Under the pieces are notes generated by a model. It was given only the letters and a program-made list of their open reading frames with translations. It did not search any database and was not told the origin of the DNA. A DNA stretch of 64,000 nucleotides, taken from contig NZ_JAVAMP010000013.1 of the NCBI RefSeq assembly GCF_030730905.1, forward strand, positions 62,001 to 126,000, read 5' to 3'. The position numbers and the translations under genes are program-made. This DNA is from Chengkuizengella axinellae. Its GTDB lineage: Bacteria > Bacillota > Bacilli > Paenibacillales > KCTC-33759. This document shows positions 1-9,147 of the stretch, piece by piece (the first letter of the stretch is position 1; the number at the start of each line of letters is the position of its first letter).

Positions 1-394
1 GAAATGAACCTACATTGCTATGCCCAACTGTAAAATCATTACCATCTGTTTCTCCCATCCAGCCTTTAATAAATCCATTCAAGCCTTCAATTTCAGGAGA
101 GGGATTAAAGATCCTAATACCGTTTGATCTGTTCCAAACTGCAAGAGGGTGAGGGTATTGTCTTTCAGAATATGCTTGAAAAGCGGTTGAACTCCACCAA
201 TCATTTGTAGGCATTGGCCCCGTTACGTTTGATGTTCTATAGATTGCAGATTGTATGTTGGTTGCTCCTGGTGGAAGGGTTTCTGAATAACTCCCCTGCC
301 CTACATTCACTTCTCCATTAAAACCTAATGATGTTAGAGGGAAAACAACCAAAATTAAAGCTAGTGACAATAAAATTAAACTAAATTTTTTCAA
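1..394 (-). CDS. secreted GH81-type endo-beta-1,3-glucanase, N-terminal part (cut by window edge)
   Basis: The 131 visible codons start at a TTG preceded by GGGAGG at a 7-nt spacing. Residues 1-25 form a signal peptide (KKFSLILLSLALILVVF). After it come GSYSETLPPGA, GPMPTNDWWSS and YPHPLAVWNRSNGIRIF, the pattern I recognise from the N-terminal beta-sandwich of glycoside hydrolase family 81 (laminarinase type), followed by GWMGETDGNDFTVGHSNVG. GH81 enzymes are large secreted enzymes cleaving beta-1,3-glucans such as laminarin or fungal wall glucan; the catalytic part would lie outside the window. The gene is monocistronic as far as seen and diverges from yjbQ. Family assignment is from memory of the motif; the export signal is directly visible. 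Confidence 0.62.
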   Translation of the reverse strand, partial: MKKFSLILLSLALILVVFPLTSLGFNGEVNVGQGSYSETLPPGATNIQSAIYRTSNVTGPMPTNDWWSSTAFQAYSERQYPHPLAVWNRSNGIRIFNPSPEIEGLNGFIKGWMGETDGNDFTVGHSNVGSF

Positions 395-773
395 AAGTAT
401 ACCTCCCAAAAATATAAGTATAAGACATACATACCAAACAATGAAATCGATTTCAGTATTATTTTAAGTAAATCACCTCTTCCTGTTAAGTAATTTAGCA
501 GGTTTCTCTATTATTAGAACACTCAGCACTATATTTTTGAGATCGTCGCTTGCAAAGTATGTTAGATTTTATATGTTATACAGTAACTTATAGTGAGTGG
601 ATATGAAAAATATGCATAAAAAATGAAATATTTTATAATATTTGCTAATGTGTGATGATCATGATCAATAATTAACTTCATAACAATTTAACAATGAGTA
701 TGTATCATAATAGGCTTATTTTTATTACAATAGAAAATGATATCTAAATAACTGCTAAAAGGAGATGTGCGAC
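395..773. other. AT-rich intergenic region between divergent GH81 and yjbQ genes
   Basis: No open frame with a ribosome-binding site. It must carry the promoters of both divergent genes. A perfect 12-bp palindrome TGATCATGATCA lies at 656-667, about 105 bp before yjbQ; its role is unknown. Confidence 0.5.
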
Positions 774-1175
774 TTGAGTTACACTCTATCAATCAAAACG
801 AATACAAGAGATCAAATGATTGATATCACTTCCCAAGTTCAACAAAAGCTTAATGAAGATAAGATGGATAATGGAATATGCATCATCTACTCTCCCCATA
901 CTACAGCCGGCATCACTATTAATGAAAATGCAGACCCAGATGTGAAACATGATGTGCTTATGGCGCTAGATGAAGTATATCCATGGGAGCATGAAAAATA
1001 TCGCCACATGGAAGGAAATACTGCTGCTCATTTAAAAACCATCACAACCGGTTCATCTCAAACCGTGATTGTTGAAAATAATCGGTTACTATTAGGTCAG
1101 TGGCAAGGAATCTACTTCTGTGAATTTGATGGACCTAGACACCGAACCTGTATAGTTAAGTTTATACACCAATAA
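774..1175 (+). CDS. YjbQ/UPF0047 family protein (secondary thiamine-phosphate synthase-like)
   Basis: Small cytosolic single-domain protein of 133 aa, the usual family length. Diagnostic stretches are [30 protein letters not shown] and [17 protein letters not shown], with the conserved histidines of the presumed active site. Members (E. coli YjbQ) weakly form thiamine phosphate in vitro; the physiological role is not settled. Start: an in-frame ATG at 765 overlaps the AAGGAG site (759-764) and cannot be used; TTG at 774, 9 nt after it, is the likely start. A perfect hairpin follows and begins inside the stop codon. Confidence 0.9.
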   Translation: MSYTLSIKTNTRDQMIDITSQVQQKLNEDKMDNGICIIYSPHTTAGITINENADPDVKHDVLMALDEVYPWEHEKYRHMEGNTAAHLKTITTGSSQTVIVENNRLLLGQWQGIYFCEFDGPRHRTCIVKFIHQ

Positions 1176-1206
1176 GCAGTCGTTATAACACGACTGCTTA
1201 TTATTA
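1173..1206 (+). terminator. rho-independent terminator of yjbQ
   Basis: Perfect 10-bp stem TAAGCAGTCG / CGACTGCTTA with an 8-nt loop, followed by TTATTA. The stem starts with the yjbQ stop codon. Confidence 0.8.
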
Positions 1207-1290
1207 AATATTACTAATATTATTGGGCAGATATATAAACTCTCTCGGAAAGTGATGGCAATAGGAATGTTTTGAATAGGACTTTAAACC

Positions 1291-2454
1291 TTAAACATGT
1301 CCTTTTTGAACTGCCTCTTGCCTAAAAGAAGCAACTGCTATTAATAATAACAGTAAGACAAAAGCCACGATATGAAAGAAACTAATAGATTTAAAATATT
1401 GAATGAACACTCCACCAAAGTAAGGTCCAATTAAACTTCCAACGCTATAAGCTACTCCACAAAGCAAATTGCCCGCAGGCAACAAATTTTTAGGCAGTAA
1501 ATCTGTCATATAACTAATTCCTAGTGAGAAGGTTGAACCAACTACCATTCCCGCTATAAATAAACAAATCGATAGAGCTGAGAAAGAATTCTCTATTAAA
1601 CTAGCGACTGAAAAACTAATCATCCCAATCGAAAGAATTGCAATCAGCACATTTCTTCTACCATATTTGTCGCTTATCATTCCTAAAGGCAGCTGAAATA
1701 CAATCGCTCCCAAAGCAAATGCAAATAGTAAAAAGGAAATATTCTCTACATTAAAGCCAATTCGCAACCCATACACAGGGAAACTTCCATTTAATGATGC
1801 CTCTAAAAATCCGTATCCAAGTGGAGGCAGAATCGCAACCCAACCATATTTCCATGCTTTTGAAAATCGTTTGAGCATTTCTTTAAATGAATCAGAATAA
1901 TCGCTTGTTTGCTCTGGATAATCATTTTTTAAGGCGAATATAAATATCCATGCTATAAAGCATAATAGAGACGACAGCATAAAGGGTAGTGCTTCATTAA
2001 TTTCAACAAGTGGTGTTAATAAAGGTCCCGCTGCCAAACCTATACCAAAAGATAACCCATATAATGAGATATTCCGCCCTCTTTTGTTTGATTCAGATGT
2101 TGTCGTAATCCATGTTTGAGTAGAAAAATGCAATGCATGATCACCGATCCCAATGAAAAAACGTAATACAAACCAAAACCAAAATGATTTCCAAAGAGGA
2201 AATAAAACTAAGGATAAGATAATAAGTGCTCCTCCAAAAATAATGATGGGTTTATACCCGTACTTCCTTAATGGAGGCTCCATAAATGGTGTTATAAATA
2301 AAATACCTATATACAATGCAGCTGCATTCAGTCCATTAACTGAAGAGGCAACACCGTCATTCTCAAATATAATAGCAATTAAAGGAAGGAGTAATCCTTG
2401 ATTAAAACCTGATATAGCAACAATGCCTATAAGTATCCAAAAACGAAAGTTCAT
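1291..2454 (-). CDS. MFS transporter, 12-TM drug/metabolite exporter type
   Basis: 387 aa with twelve hydrophobic segments in a 6+6 arrangement. The loop after TM8 carries the MFS signature GMISDKYGRRNV, and RFFIGIGDHALH lies near TM4. An integral membrane secondary transporter with unknown substrate. It stands alone and converges on yjbQ. ATG start with GAGGACTT upstream on its strand. The N-terminal half retains LRKYGYKP as the remnant of the loop 2-3 motif. Confidence 0.85.
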   Translation of the reverse strand: MNFRFWILIGIVAISGFNQGLLLPLIAIIFENDGVASSVNGLNAAALYIGILFITPFMEPPLRKYGYKPIIIFGGALIILSLVLFPLWKSFWFWFVLRFFIGIGDHALHFSTQTWITTTSESNKRGRNISLYGLSFGIGLAAGPLLTPLVEINEALPFMLSSLLCFIAWIFIFALKNDYPEQTSDYSDSFKEMLKRFSKAWKYGWVAILPPLGYGFLEASLNGSFPVYGLRIGFNVENISFLLFAFALGAIVFQLPLGMISDKYGRRNVLIAILSIGMISFSVASLIENSFSALSICLFIAGMVVGSTFSLGISYMTDLLPKNLLPAGNLLCGVAYSVGSLIGPYFGGVFIQYFKSISFFHIVAFVLLLLLIAVASFRQEAVQKGHV

Positions 2455-2718
2455 TAGTAAGTCCTCTTTTATGTTAAGTAGTATTTGTCCCTAACTATTA
2501 TAATTGTTTTTTATGAAAAAAGTAAAAAGATTTGAGCGCAAAAATCTTATTAGAGTCTTACAGAGATGTCGTCGAGTCCTTCCATCTGAGATATTACTTC
2601 ACTTTTGTGAGCTTATTGCATTATGATATAAAGAGTAATAGTAACCGTATTCTTTATTTTTACAAGCAAAGTTTGCGAAACTAGCTTATTCACAAGTAAA
2701 CTTGAAAGGGTGTTTATA

Positions 2719-2898
2719 GTGAAAAAGAAAATTCATCATTGTGTAAATCATTATATGGAAGTGATGATAAGAGAAGAATATCAGAAAAAAATAATAAGAA
2801 TGTATAATAATGGTCAGCCTATTGGTAAAATTGCGAAGAAATTTCATTTAAGTGATGAAGCCGTATTAGAAGTTGTGGAGAGGAAAAAGCAAATTTAA
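2719..2898 (+). CDS. small HTH-like protein, unknown
   Basis: 59 aa read from GTG at 2719, 8 nt after GAAAGGG (2704-2710). The more upstream GTG at 2710 overlaps that site. The C-terminal half, KIIRMYNNGQPIGKIAKKFH followed by LSDEAVLEVVE, looks like a resolvase/Trp-repressor-type helix-turn-helix (G-x-P-x-x-x-I-A-x-x-F). Positively charged, no membrane segment. It could be a small DNA-binding regulator; no family recognised. The gene is short but has a clean ribosome-binding site. Confidence 0.55.
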   Translation: MKKKIHHCVNHYMEVMIREEYQKKIIRMYNNGQPIGKIAKKFHLSDEAVLEVVERKKQI

Positions 2899-3002
2899 AA
2901 ATATAAAGAAACCAGCTTTTAGAGTCAGGCTCGAGGAAGAAATAGAGGAAAATGATGAATAAGACCTCATTTCCCCCTATTTTGAAATCAAGATGATTTC
3001 AT

Positions 3003-3536
3003 TCAAAATGATTGAAACTCTTCTTTTGTCAAAATATCGTGATATTCTCCATTTGTATAAACCATGTTGCGTAAACATCCCTCTTTAGTAAATCCTAAAT
3101 GGTTATGCAGGTGAATGGAGCCTTCATTAAAATTATAAACTAGGGCATTGGCTTTTTGATAGCGAAGCTCATCAAAAAAATATCGCAATATGATCTTAAC
3201 CGCATCACTAGCATATCCTTTTTTCCAATACTCCCTAAAAATACTAACTCCGTAATAAAATGTTCCGTTACGTGAATCACAATCGAATGTATTAATACTA
3301 CCTACTAAATCACCATCATGATTTTCTATAGCAAGTCTAAAATGATGTCCATCCCAACCTTTATTAGACTCATCTTCAGTCCATTTCCTAGTCCCTTCTT
3401 GGGTCCTTGGACCATAGATTGTATCATTTAATCTTGCGATTTCAGAATCCAAACCATCTTTATGGAATTCCTCCCAATCTGATGTTTCAATTGGTCTTAA
3501 TTTAACGACTTTACCTTCCCAAATATTAAAACTCAT
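3003..3536 (-). CDS. GNAT N-acetyltransferase (RimJ/RimL-like)
   Basis: 177 aa. KVVKLRPIETSDWEEF opens a RimJ-type GNAT fold; YGVSIFREYWKKGYASDAVK is the acetyl-CoA binding motif A (K-G-Y-A), and NEGSIHLHNHLGFTKEGCLR is motif B. Likely acetylates a protein N-terminus or small amine; substrate unknown. Start: the longest frame begins 18 nt upstream, but GGAGG lies between the two ATGs, so ATG at 3536 (MSFNIWEG) is preferred. Monocistronic. Confidence 0.85.
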   Translation of the reverse strand: MSFNIWEGKVVKLRPIETSDWEEFHKDGLDSEIARLNDTIYGPRTQEGTRKWTEDESNKGWDGHHFRLAIENHDGDLVGSINTFDCDSRNGTFYYGVSIFREYWKKGYASDAVKIILRYFFDELRYQKANALVYNFNEGSIHLHNHLGFTKEGCLRNMVYTNGEYHDILTKEEFQSF

Positions 3537-3654
3537 TTTATAATTCGCCTCCATTTTTTAAAAAATCATGTTAGAATCTTGGAATGTTCTTGGGGGCGAA
3601 CGGTTTCGATAAGCGATTACATAAAAATCCCTGCCTTTTAAAAATTTCCTTTCA

Positions 3655-4290
3655 TTATATCACATGATCAATATAACGTGTTTCACCTTGTGTTACTTTG
3701 CCTTGTCCTTGCGTAAAATCAACCATATTCTCAATGAACTTTTCCGCTTCAGCAGCAAGTGGTAAACAAACAAGGGTGACTTTATCCGAAAATAAAATAT
3801 CATCTATCATCACATCCCGATTTCTAAGTTCATTTTCAACTTTCCCATGCCAAGTATAATCAACCTCAACGCTGACTTCTTGATGAAGTTTTTTATAAAT
3901 AAGCTGTGCCGCTTCAATCCCTACAACTGCTCCTTCTGTATAAGCACGAATAAGACCGCCTGCACCCAGCATGATACCTCCATAATATCGTGTCACGACT
4001 ACTGCAACATTTTTCAAACCTTGGTTTTTGATCACTTCTAAAATGGGTTTACCGGCCGTACCACTAGGTTCCCCATCATCTGATTGCTTTTGAAATTGAT
4101 CTCTCTCACCAACCATATAAGCAAAACAGTTGTGCGTGGCAGCAGAATGGTCTTTTCTTATCTTGGCTATAAACTCAAGCGCTTCATCCTCAGATGTAAC
4201 AGGTTTCGCATGACCAATAAATCTTGATTTTTTGATGACAACCTCTGCTTCTCCGGATTGATTTAATGTTTTAAATGAATCTAATTCCAT
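3655..4290 (-). CDS. YigZ/IMPACT family protein
   Basis: 211 aa, normal for the family. N-terminal UPF0029 domain with SRFIGHAKPV, DHSAATHNCFAYMVG, QSDDGEPSGTAGKPIL and VTRYYGGIMLGAGGLIRAYT is diagnostic; the C-terminal domain (about 140-205) is the DUF1949 ferredoxin-like fold. Cytosolic; the family is linked to translation control (IMPACT) but the bacterial role is unclear. Start: TTGGAGG sits 8 nt before ATG at 4290; 45 nt of upstream open frame has no ribosome-binding site. Confidence 0.93.
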   Translation of the reverse strand: MELDSFKTLNQSGEAEVVIKKSRFIGHAKPVTSEDEALEFIAKIRKDHSAATHNCFAYMVGERDQFQKQSDDGEPSGTAGKPILEVIKNQGLKNVAVVVTRYYGGIMLGAGGLIRAYTEGAVVGIEAAQLIYKKLHQEVSVEVDYTWHGKVENELRNRDVMIDDILFSDKVTLVCLPLAAEAEKFIENMVDFTQGQGKVTQGETRYIDHVI

Positions 4291-4385
4291 GTACACAACC
4301 TCCAAGTGAACTCGTCTAACCAAATTCTTTAACATGTGGAATCAAATAAAAGTGAATCATTCTATAGAGGATAAATTATGCTGTG

Positions 4386-4418
4386 TAAAAAGCAGTCCAC
4401 ATGCGTGAACTGCTTTTA
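4386..4418 (-). terminator. terminator downstream of pgi
   Basis: Stem AAAAGCAGT / ACTGCTTTT extended by CAC/GTG across one mismatch, loop ATGC; on the minus strand it ends in GCTTTTT. Lies 30 bp after the pgi stop. Confidence 0.75.
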
Positions 4419-4447
4419 TTGGATTTTCTATAATATTTATGAACGAA

Positions 4448-5800
4448 TTACTCAGATAAACGAGATTCTAATTCTTCTTTTTCTTTTTCAAATCCAGGTT
4501 TCCCTAATAGGGCAAACATATTTTTCTTATATGCTTCCACACCCGGCTGATCAAATGGATTTACACCCATTAGATATCCACTGATTCCGCATGCTTTTTC
4601 AAAGAAATATGCAAGGTATCCAAACCAATAAGGTGAAATTTCAGGAATCGTTACGATTAAGTTAGGCACTCCACCATCTGTATGAGCAAGCATCGTCCCT
4701 TGGAACGCTTTTTTATTTACAAAATCAATTGTTTTACCAGTTAAGAAGTTCAAACCGTCCAAGTTGTCTTTATCTGATTTGATTTCAATTTCAGCAGTTG
4801 GCTTCTCTACTTGAATCACAGTTTCAAAAAGGTTTCTAGTTCCTTCTTGAATAAATTGGCCCATGGAGTGAAGATCAGCAGAAAAATCTACGGATGCAGG
4901 ATAAATTCCTTTGTGGTCTTTTCCTTCACTCTCCCCATATAGCTGTTTCCACCATTCAGAAACATAATGTAATGATGGCTCGTAATTCACTAAAATTTCA
5001 ATTGCTTTTCCTTTGCGATATAAAGCATTTCTAACAGCCGCATATTGGTAGCTTAAGTTTTCCTTTAAATTTGGATTGCTGAATTCCTGCTGAGCATCTG
5101 CTGCACCTTTCATCATGGCATCGATATCAATACCAGCCGTAGCAATTGGTAGTAAACCTACAGCAGTTAATACAGAATATCTTCCACCTACATCATCAGG
5201 AATAACAAACGTTTCATAACCTTCTTCAGTAGACAGTTTATTCAAAGCACCTTTAGCTTGATCCGTTGTTGCATAAATACGTTTACGTGCTTCTTCTTTA
5301 CCATATTTATTTTCTAACACTTCTCTAAAAATACGGAATGCGATCGCTGGTTCTGTTGTTGTTCCTGATTTAGAAATAACATTAACTGAAAAATCACGAT
5401 CTCCAATGAGCTCCAATAAGTGAGTAATATATGTAGAACTAATATTGTTTCCTGCAAAATAAACCTCTGGTGTTTTACGCGCTTCTTTTGTCAGGTTGTT
5501 ATAAAAGCTATGTGATAACATTTCAATAGCGGCTCTAGCACCTAGGTAAGAACCACCAATACCAATCACTACAAGCACTTCAGAATCGGACTGAATTTTT
5601 GCTGCCGCTTTCCCAATTCGTGAAAATTCTTCTTTATCATAATTGGTTGGTAAATCAACCCAACCTAAGTAATCAGATCCAGCACCTGTTTTTTCATGCA
5701 GCTGATTGTGTGCAAGTTGCACTGCGTTTTCTAAATAATCGACTTCATGTTGTTGCAAGTATGGTTGTGCGTTACTGTAATCAAATTGAAACTTTTTCAA
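4448..5800 (-). CDS. pgi: glucose-6-phosphate isomerase
   Basis: 450 aa, the length of Gram-positive Pgi. Interconverts glucose-6-P and fructose-6-P in glycolysis and joins the pentose-phosphate products of the nearby xylose pathway to glycolysis. Seen: [19 protein letters not shown] (sugar-phosphate SIS fold), [17 protein letters not shown], the family signature [16 protein letters not shown], and GSEGKDHKG-like region [16 protein letters not shown] start with AGGAGGAG 6 nt upstream. It lies 129 bp after xylB on the same strand with no hairpin between them, so read-through from xylAB is possible. Confidence 0.97.
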   Translation of the reverse strand: MKKFQFDYSNAQPYLQQHEVDYLENAVQLAHNQLHEKTGAGSDYLGWVDLPTNYDKEEFSRIGKAAAKIQSDSEVLVVIGIGGSYLGARAAIEMLSHSFYNNLTKEARKTPEVYFAGNNISSTYITHLLELIGDRDFSVNVISKSGTTTEPAIAFRIFREVLENKYGKEEARKRIYATTDQAKGALNKLSTEEGYETFVIPDDVGGRYSVLTAVGLLPIATAGIDIDAMMKGAADAQQEFSNPNLKENLSYQYAAVRNALYRKGKAIEILVNYEPSLHYVSEWWKQLYGESEGKDHKGIYPASVDFSADLHSMGQFIQEGTRNLFETVIQVEKPTAEIEIKSDKDNLDGLNFLTGKTIDFVNKKAFQGTMLAHTDGGVPNLIVTIPEISPYWFGYLAYFFEKACGISGYLMGVNPFDQPGVEAYKKNMFALLGKPGFEKEKEELESRLSE

Positions 5801-5929
5801 AGTCTTCTCCTCCTACTTATTTTTAGCTTTTTTTTAATTTAGCTTCTCTCTATTTACTACCTTTAAGCATACTTTAAATACGCAACTTATTGCAAGAGTA
5901 TACACCAATAAAGTGAAGTGAATATTCAA

Positions 5930-7426
5930 CTAATCTCGAAATGCCTTGAGCTTTTCATTTAACCCTTTTGTTTGAAGATATACATCTTTATATACTGAAT
6001 AGAGCTGCTCGTATTTTTCTACATGATCTTGAATTGGTTGAAAGCTTTTTGTTATTTGGATAAACTGTTTTGAGCATTCCTCAAGTGAAGTGAACCATCC
6101 ACAGCCAAGTGCAGCCAACATTGCTGCCCCCATACCAGGACCTTGCTCATTATCTAGTTTAAGGATTTCGGCATTAAATATGTCTGCTTGCATTTGAAGC
6201 CAAGTGTCATTTTTCGCTCCACCACCAATGGAAATCATTTGATCAATGTTGATCCCTGCATCTCTAAACATTACTAGTGATTCATTTAAGGAAAAAGTAA
6301 TCCCTTCCATCACTGAACGAACAAAATCATCCCTTTCATGTGAGCTGTCCATACCGATAAAACTTGCTCTAATGACTGCATCTGCATGAGGAGTACGTTC
6401 ACCAACCAAATAAGGTGTAAACAACATGCCTTTAGCACCAATTGGTACTTCATTCACTTTTTCTACTATTTCTTCAAAGCTATCTGCTGTGGCAAACGTA
6501 TCTTTAAACCAACTTAAGCTATGTCCTGCTGAGAGAGTAACCCCCATAACATAATATGCATTTTGTTTTCCATGATTAAAAAAGTGTACCTTACCTTCAA
6601 AATCCTTGCTATGATCTTCTTCATAAGATAAAATGACCCCAGAGGTTCCAATACTGCACAAACCTACACCAGAAGTTAATATTCCCGCCCCTATTGCTCC
6701 ACAAGCATTATCTGCCCCACCAGCAAATATTTTCGTAAGTGGATTCAGTCCAGTTTGCTCTGCAATTTCAGGTAGTAAATTACCAACAAAGGCATGAGAT
6801 TCTACTAGTTGAGGACATAAATCATCATCTATTTGAAATAACTCACAAATCTCTTTACTCCACTCTTTATTCACAACATCCAATAATAAAGTTCCTGCGG
6901 CATCGGAATAATCCATATGAATTTGTCCAGTTAAACGATATCTCAAATAATCTTTAGGCAATAAAAACACACTAGCTTTATGATATAATTCAGGTTCATT
7001 TTCTTTTACCCATAAAATTTTAGGCAGCGTGAAACCTTCCAAAGCTGGATTTTTGGTGATTTTTAATAAAGATTCTCCTAATTCACTTTTTATCTCATCA
7101 CATTGTTCAGTAGTTCGAGTATCATTCCAAAGGATCGCATTTCGGATGACTTGATGCCCTTCATCTAATAAAACTAAGCCATGCATTTGACCTGAAAAGC
7201 TGATCCCTTCAATATCGTTTGTATTTACTTTTGCTGTGCCTACTAGCTCCTTTAAAGCTAGAATCGTTTGTACTACCCATTCCTCAGGATTTTGCTCACT
7301 ATAACCTGATTTTTCTTGTATAAGCGGATAGTCCTGTGCTCTCTCTGCGCAAACCTCACCTTTTTGATTCGCAAGTAAAACTTTTACTGCACTAGTACCT
7401 AAGTCAACTCCAATCACATACTTCAT
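5930..7426 (-). CDS. xylB: xylulokinase
   Basis: 498 aa FGGY-family sugar kinase phosphorylating D-xylulose to xylulose-5-P. N-terminal ATPase phosphate loop GVDLGTSAVKVLL (6-18), substrate segment GQMHGLVLL (79-87), catalytic Asp239 in AGGADNACGAIGAG, C-terminal adenosine motif ISIGGGAKNDTWLQMQADIF. Start ATG at 7426 with AAAGGGGGAT before it. Second gene after xylA, separated by 230 bp that hold a large imperfect inverted repeat, so its expression may be set apart from xylA. Regulated presumably by XylR. Confidence 0.97.
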   Translation of the reverse strand: MKYVIGVDLGTSAVKVLLANQKGEVCAERAQDYPLIQEKSGYSEQNPEEWVVQTILALKELVGTAKVNTNDIEGISFSGQMHGLVLLDEGHQVIRNAILWNDTRTTEQCDEIKSELGESLLKITKNPALEGFTLPKILWVKENEPELYHKASVFLLPKDYLRYRLTGQIHMDYSDAAGTLLLDVVNKEWSKEICELFQIDDDLCPQLVESHAFVGNLLPEIAEQTGLNPLTKIFAGGADNACGAIGAGILTSGVGLCSIGTSGVILSYEEDHSKDFEGKVHFFNHGKQNAYYVMGVTLSAGHSLSWFKDTFATADSFEEIVEKVNEVPIGAKGMLFTPYLVGERTPHADAVIRASFIGMDSSHERDDFVRSVMEGITFSLNESLVMFRDAGINIDQMISIGGGAKNDTWLQMQADIFNAEILKLDNEQGPGMGAAMLAALGCGWFTSLEECSKQFIQITKSFQPIQDHVEKYEQLYSVYKDVYLQTKGLNEKLKAFRD

Positions 7427-7507
7427 CAGTTATCCCCCTTTACCTCTAAAAAGTAAAAAGCTCAATAACACAAAAAGTGTACTTGATATACTCCATTGGG
7501 TAATGGA

Positions 7508-7621
7508 AGTGAAAGAGGGATGCCAAAAGAGTGGAACGTTCGCCTTTAAAATCGCAAATTCACCTTATAATATAATTCAGATTTACGATTTTAACAGCGA
7601 CTGGAGGTATCCCCTTTCACT
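7508..7621. repeat. 114-bp imperfect inverted repeat between xylA and xylB
   Basis: Outer arms AGTGAAAGAGGGATGCC (7508-7524) and GGTATCCCCTTTCACT (7606-7621) pair with one bulge and one mismatch. Inner arms TTAAAATCG (7546-7554) and CGATTTTAA (7586-7594) pair perfectly. The whole looks like a decayed long hairpin, either an intergenic miniature element or an mRNA-processing structure in the xylAB transcript. No open frame inside. Confidence 0.6.
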
Positions 7622-7656
7622 GAAATCTACGATCAAAAACACTTTATGATATGAGC

Positions 7657-8964
7657 CTAAAAAATATATTCATTTAAAATGGAACGAAGCTGCTCTAAAC
7701 GACCAGATTTATTCTTAATATCAGTACTTTCAAGTGCATGTTGTTCAAGTGTATGGAAATTCGCTTTTCCAGAAACGATGTCTAAACCAACACCACTTTT
7801 AAAGCTGTCATATCTATTTTCTATAACATCATCCAAAACTCGATCTTCGATTAGTTTTGCTGCGGATTTAAGCCCTCTTGCAAAGCTGTCCATACCTGCG
7901 ATATGTGCATAAAATAAATCTTCAGCATCCATTGAAGCTCTTCTAACTTTTGCGTCAAAATTTACGCCGCCTGACCCTAATCCATTGTTCTTAAGAATTT
8001 CATACATTGCTAGCGTTACAGAGTATAGATCAGTAGGAAATTCATCTGTGTCCCATCCAAGCAATAAATCACCTTGATTCGCATCGATAGACCCAAGCAT
8101 TCCATTGATACGAGCTGTTCTTAGCTCATGTTCAAAGGTATGTCCAGCTAAAGTAGCATGATTGGCTTCTAAATTTAATTTGAAATGATCTTGCAAGTTA
8201 TACTTTTGTAAAAAAGCAATTGTTGTCGCCGCATCAAAATCATACTGATGTTTAGTAGGTTCTTTCGGTTTAGGTTCAATTAAAAACTGTCCAGTAAAAC
8301 CAATTTCCTTAGCATAATCAATGGTCATATGATAAAATCTCGCTAGGTTATCCAATTCAAACTCCATGTCTGTATATAACAAGGATTCATAACCTTCACG
8401 TCCACCCCAGAATACATAATTTTCAGCATCAAGCTGTACTGCTGTTTCCAGCCCTTTTTTCACTTGTGCTGCTGCATAAGCATATACATCTGCATTATTT
8501 GTAGTAGCTGCACCATGCACAAATCTTGGATTTGTAAACATATTAGCTGTATTCCATAATAACTTCACGTGACTCGTTTTCATCCCAGCTTGAATTTCAG
8601 TAACAATCTGATCTAAAATTTCGTTCGTTTCTTTTAAACTATTTCCTTCAGGAGCAATATCTCGGTCATGAAAGCAAAAATAAGGCATATTTAGCTTTTC
8701 AAAAAACTCAAATGCAGCTTCTACCCTTGCTTTAGCCAAACTCACTCCATTTTGACCATTCCAAGGACGAACCATTGTTTCCGCACCAAATGGATCTGCA
8801 CCTGTGCCTGTGAATGTATGCCAATATGAGCAGGCAAATCTTAGGTGCTCTTCCATCGTTTTGCCTAACACAACTTCAGAAGCATTGTAGTGTTTAAAGG
8901 CAAGTGGATTCGTAGATTCCTTTCCTTCAAATTGAATTTTTGGGACGTTATTAAATACGCTCAT
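7657..8964 (-). CDS. xylA: xylose isomerase
   Basis: 435 aa, class II length. Isomerises D-xylose to D-xylulose; TIM barrel with two divalent metal ions. Catalytic FHDRD at 98-102 (His99, Asp102), [13 protein letters not shown], the metal/substrate lysine in [35 protein letters not shown], and [20 protein letters not shown] all present. Strong GGAGGGG site before ATG. First gene of the xylAB transcript, divergent from xylR across 183 bp containing two candidate operators. Confidence 0.98.
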   Translation of the reverse strand: MSVFNNVPKIQFEGKESTNPLAFKHYNASEVVLGKTMEEHLRFACSYWHTFTGTGADPFGAETMVRPWNGQNGVSLAKARVEAAFEFFEKLNMPYFCFHDRDIAPEGNSLKETNEILDQIVTEIQAGMKTSHVKLLWNTANMFTNPRFVHGAATTNNADVYAYAAAQVKKGLETAVQLDAENYVFWGGREGYESLLYTDMEFELDNLARFYHMTIDYAKEIGFTGQFLIEPKPKEPTKHQYDFDAATTIAFLQKYNLQDHFKLNLEANHATLAGHTFEHELRTARINGMLGSIDANQGDLLLGWDTDEFPTDLYSVTLAMYEILKNNGLGSGGVNFDAKVRRASMDAEDLFYAHIAGMDSFARGLKSAAKLIEDRVLDDVIENRYDSFKSGVGLDIVSGKANFHTLEQHALESTDIKNKSGRLEQLRSILNEYIF

Positions 8965-8992
8965 TCAATACCCCTCCATCGCATTATTATTA

Positions 8993-9018
8993 AACTTAAA
9001 AAACTTGTCTTTTAAGTT
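8993..9018. promoter_or_regulatory. candidate XylR operator (leader of xylA)
   Basis: Perfect 9-bp inverted repeat AACTTAAAA / TTTTAAGTT with 8-nt spacer, lying in the xylA leader downstream of its proposed -10. XylR operators in Bacillus are commonly near or after the start point; binding here is inferred. Confidence 0.45.
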
Positions 9019-9042
9019 GAATTTAAAGTACATAATAAGTAA

Positions 9043-9093
9043 ATCATAGCATCAACAATCCACTTTGTCTATTGAATAAACAAAGTATATATA
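9043..9093. promoter_or_regulatory. divergent xylA / xylR promoters with shared palindrome
   Basis: Minus strand (xylA): TAGACA (9066-9071), 17 bp, TATGAT (9043-9048). Plus strand (xylR): TTGTCT (9065-9070), 17 bp, TATATA (9088-9093). The two -35 boxes overlap inside a palindrome ACTTTGT / ACAAAGT (9062-9086, 11-nt spacer), containing AAACAAAG as in Bacillus xyl operators. One repressor dimer could block both promoters. Promoters are by eye, not mapped. Confidence 0.5.
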
Positions 9094-9147
9094 TTTTTCT
9101 ATCATAACATGCTAATATAAATTTAACTTAAATATTGAGGTGTTTTT

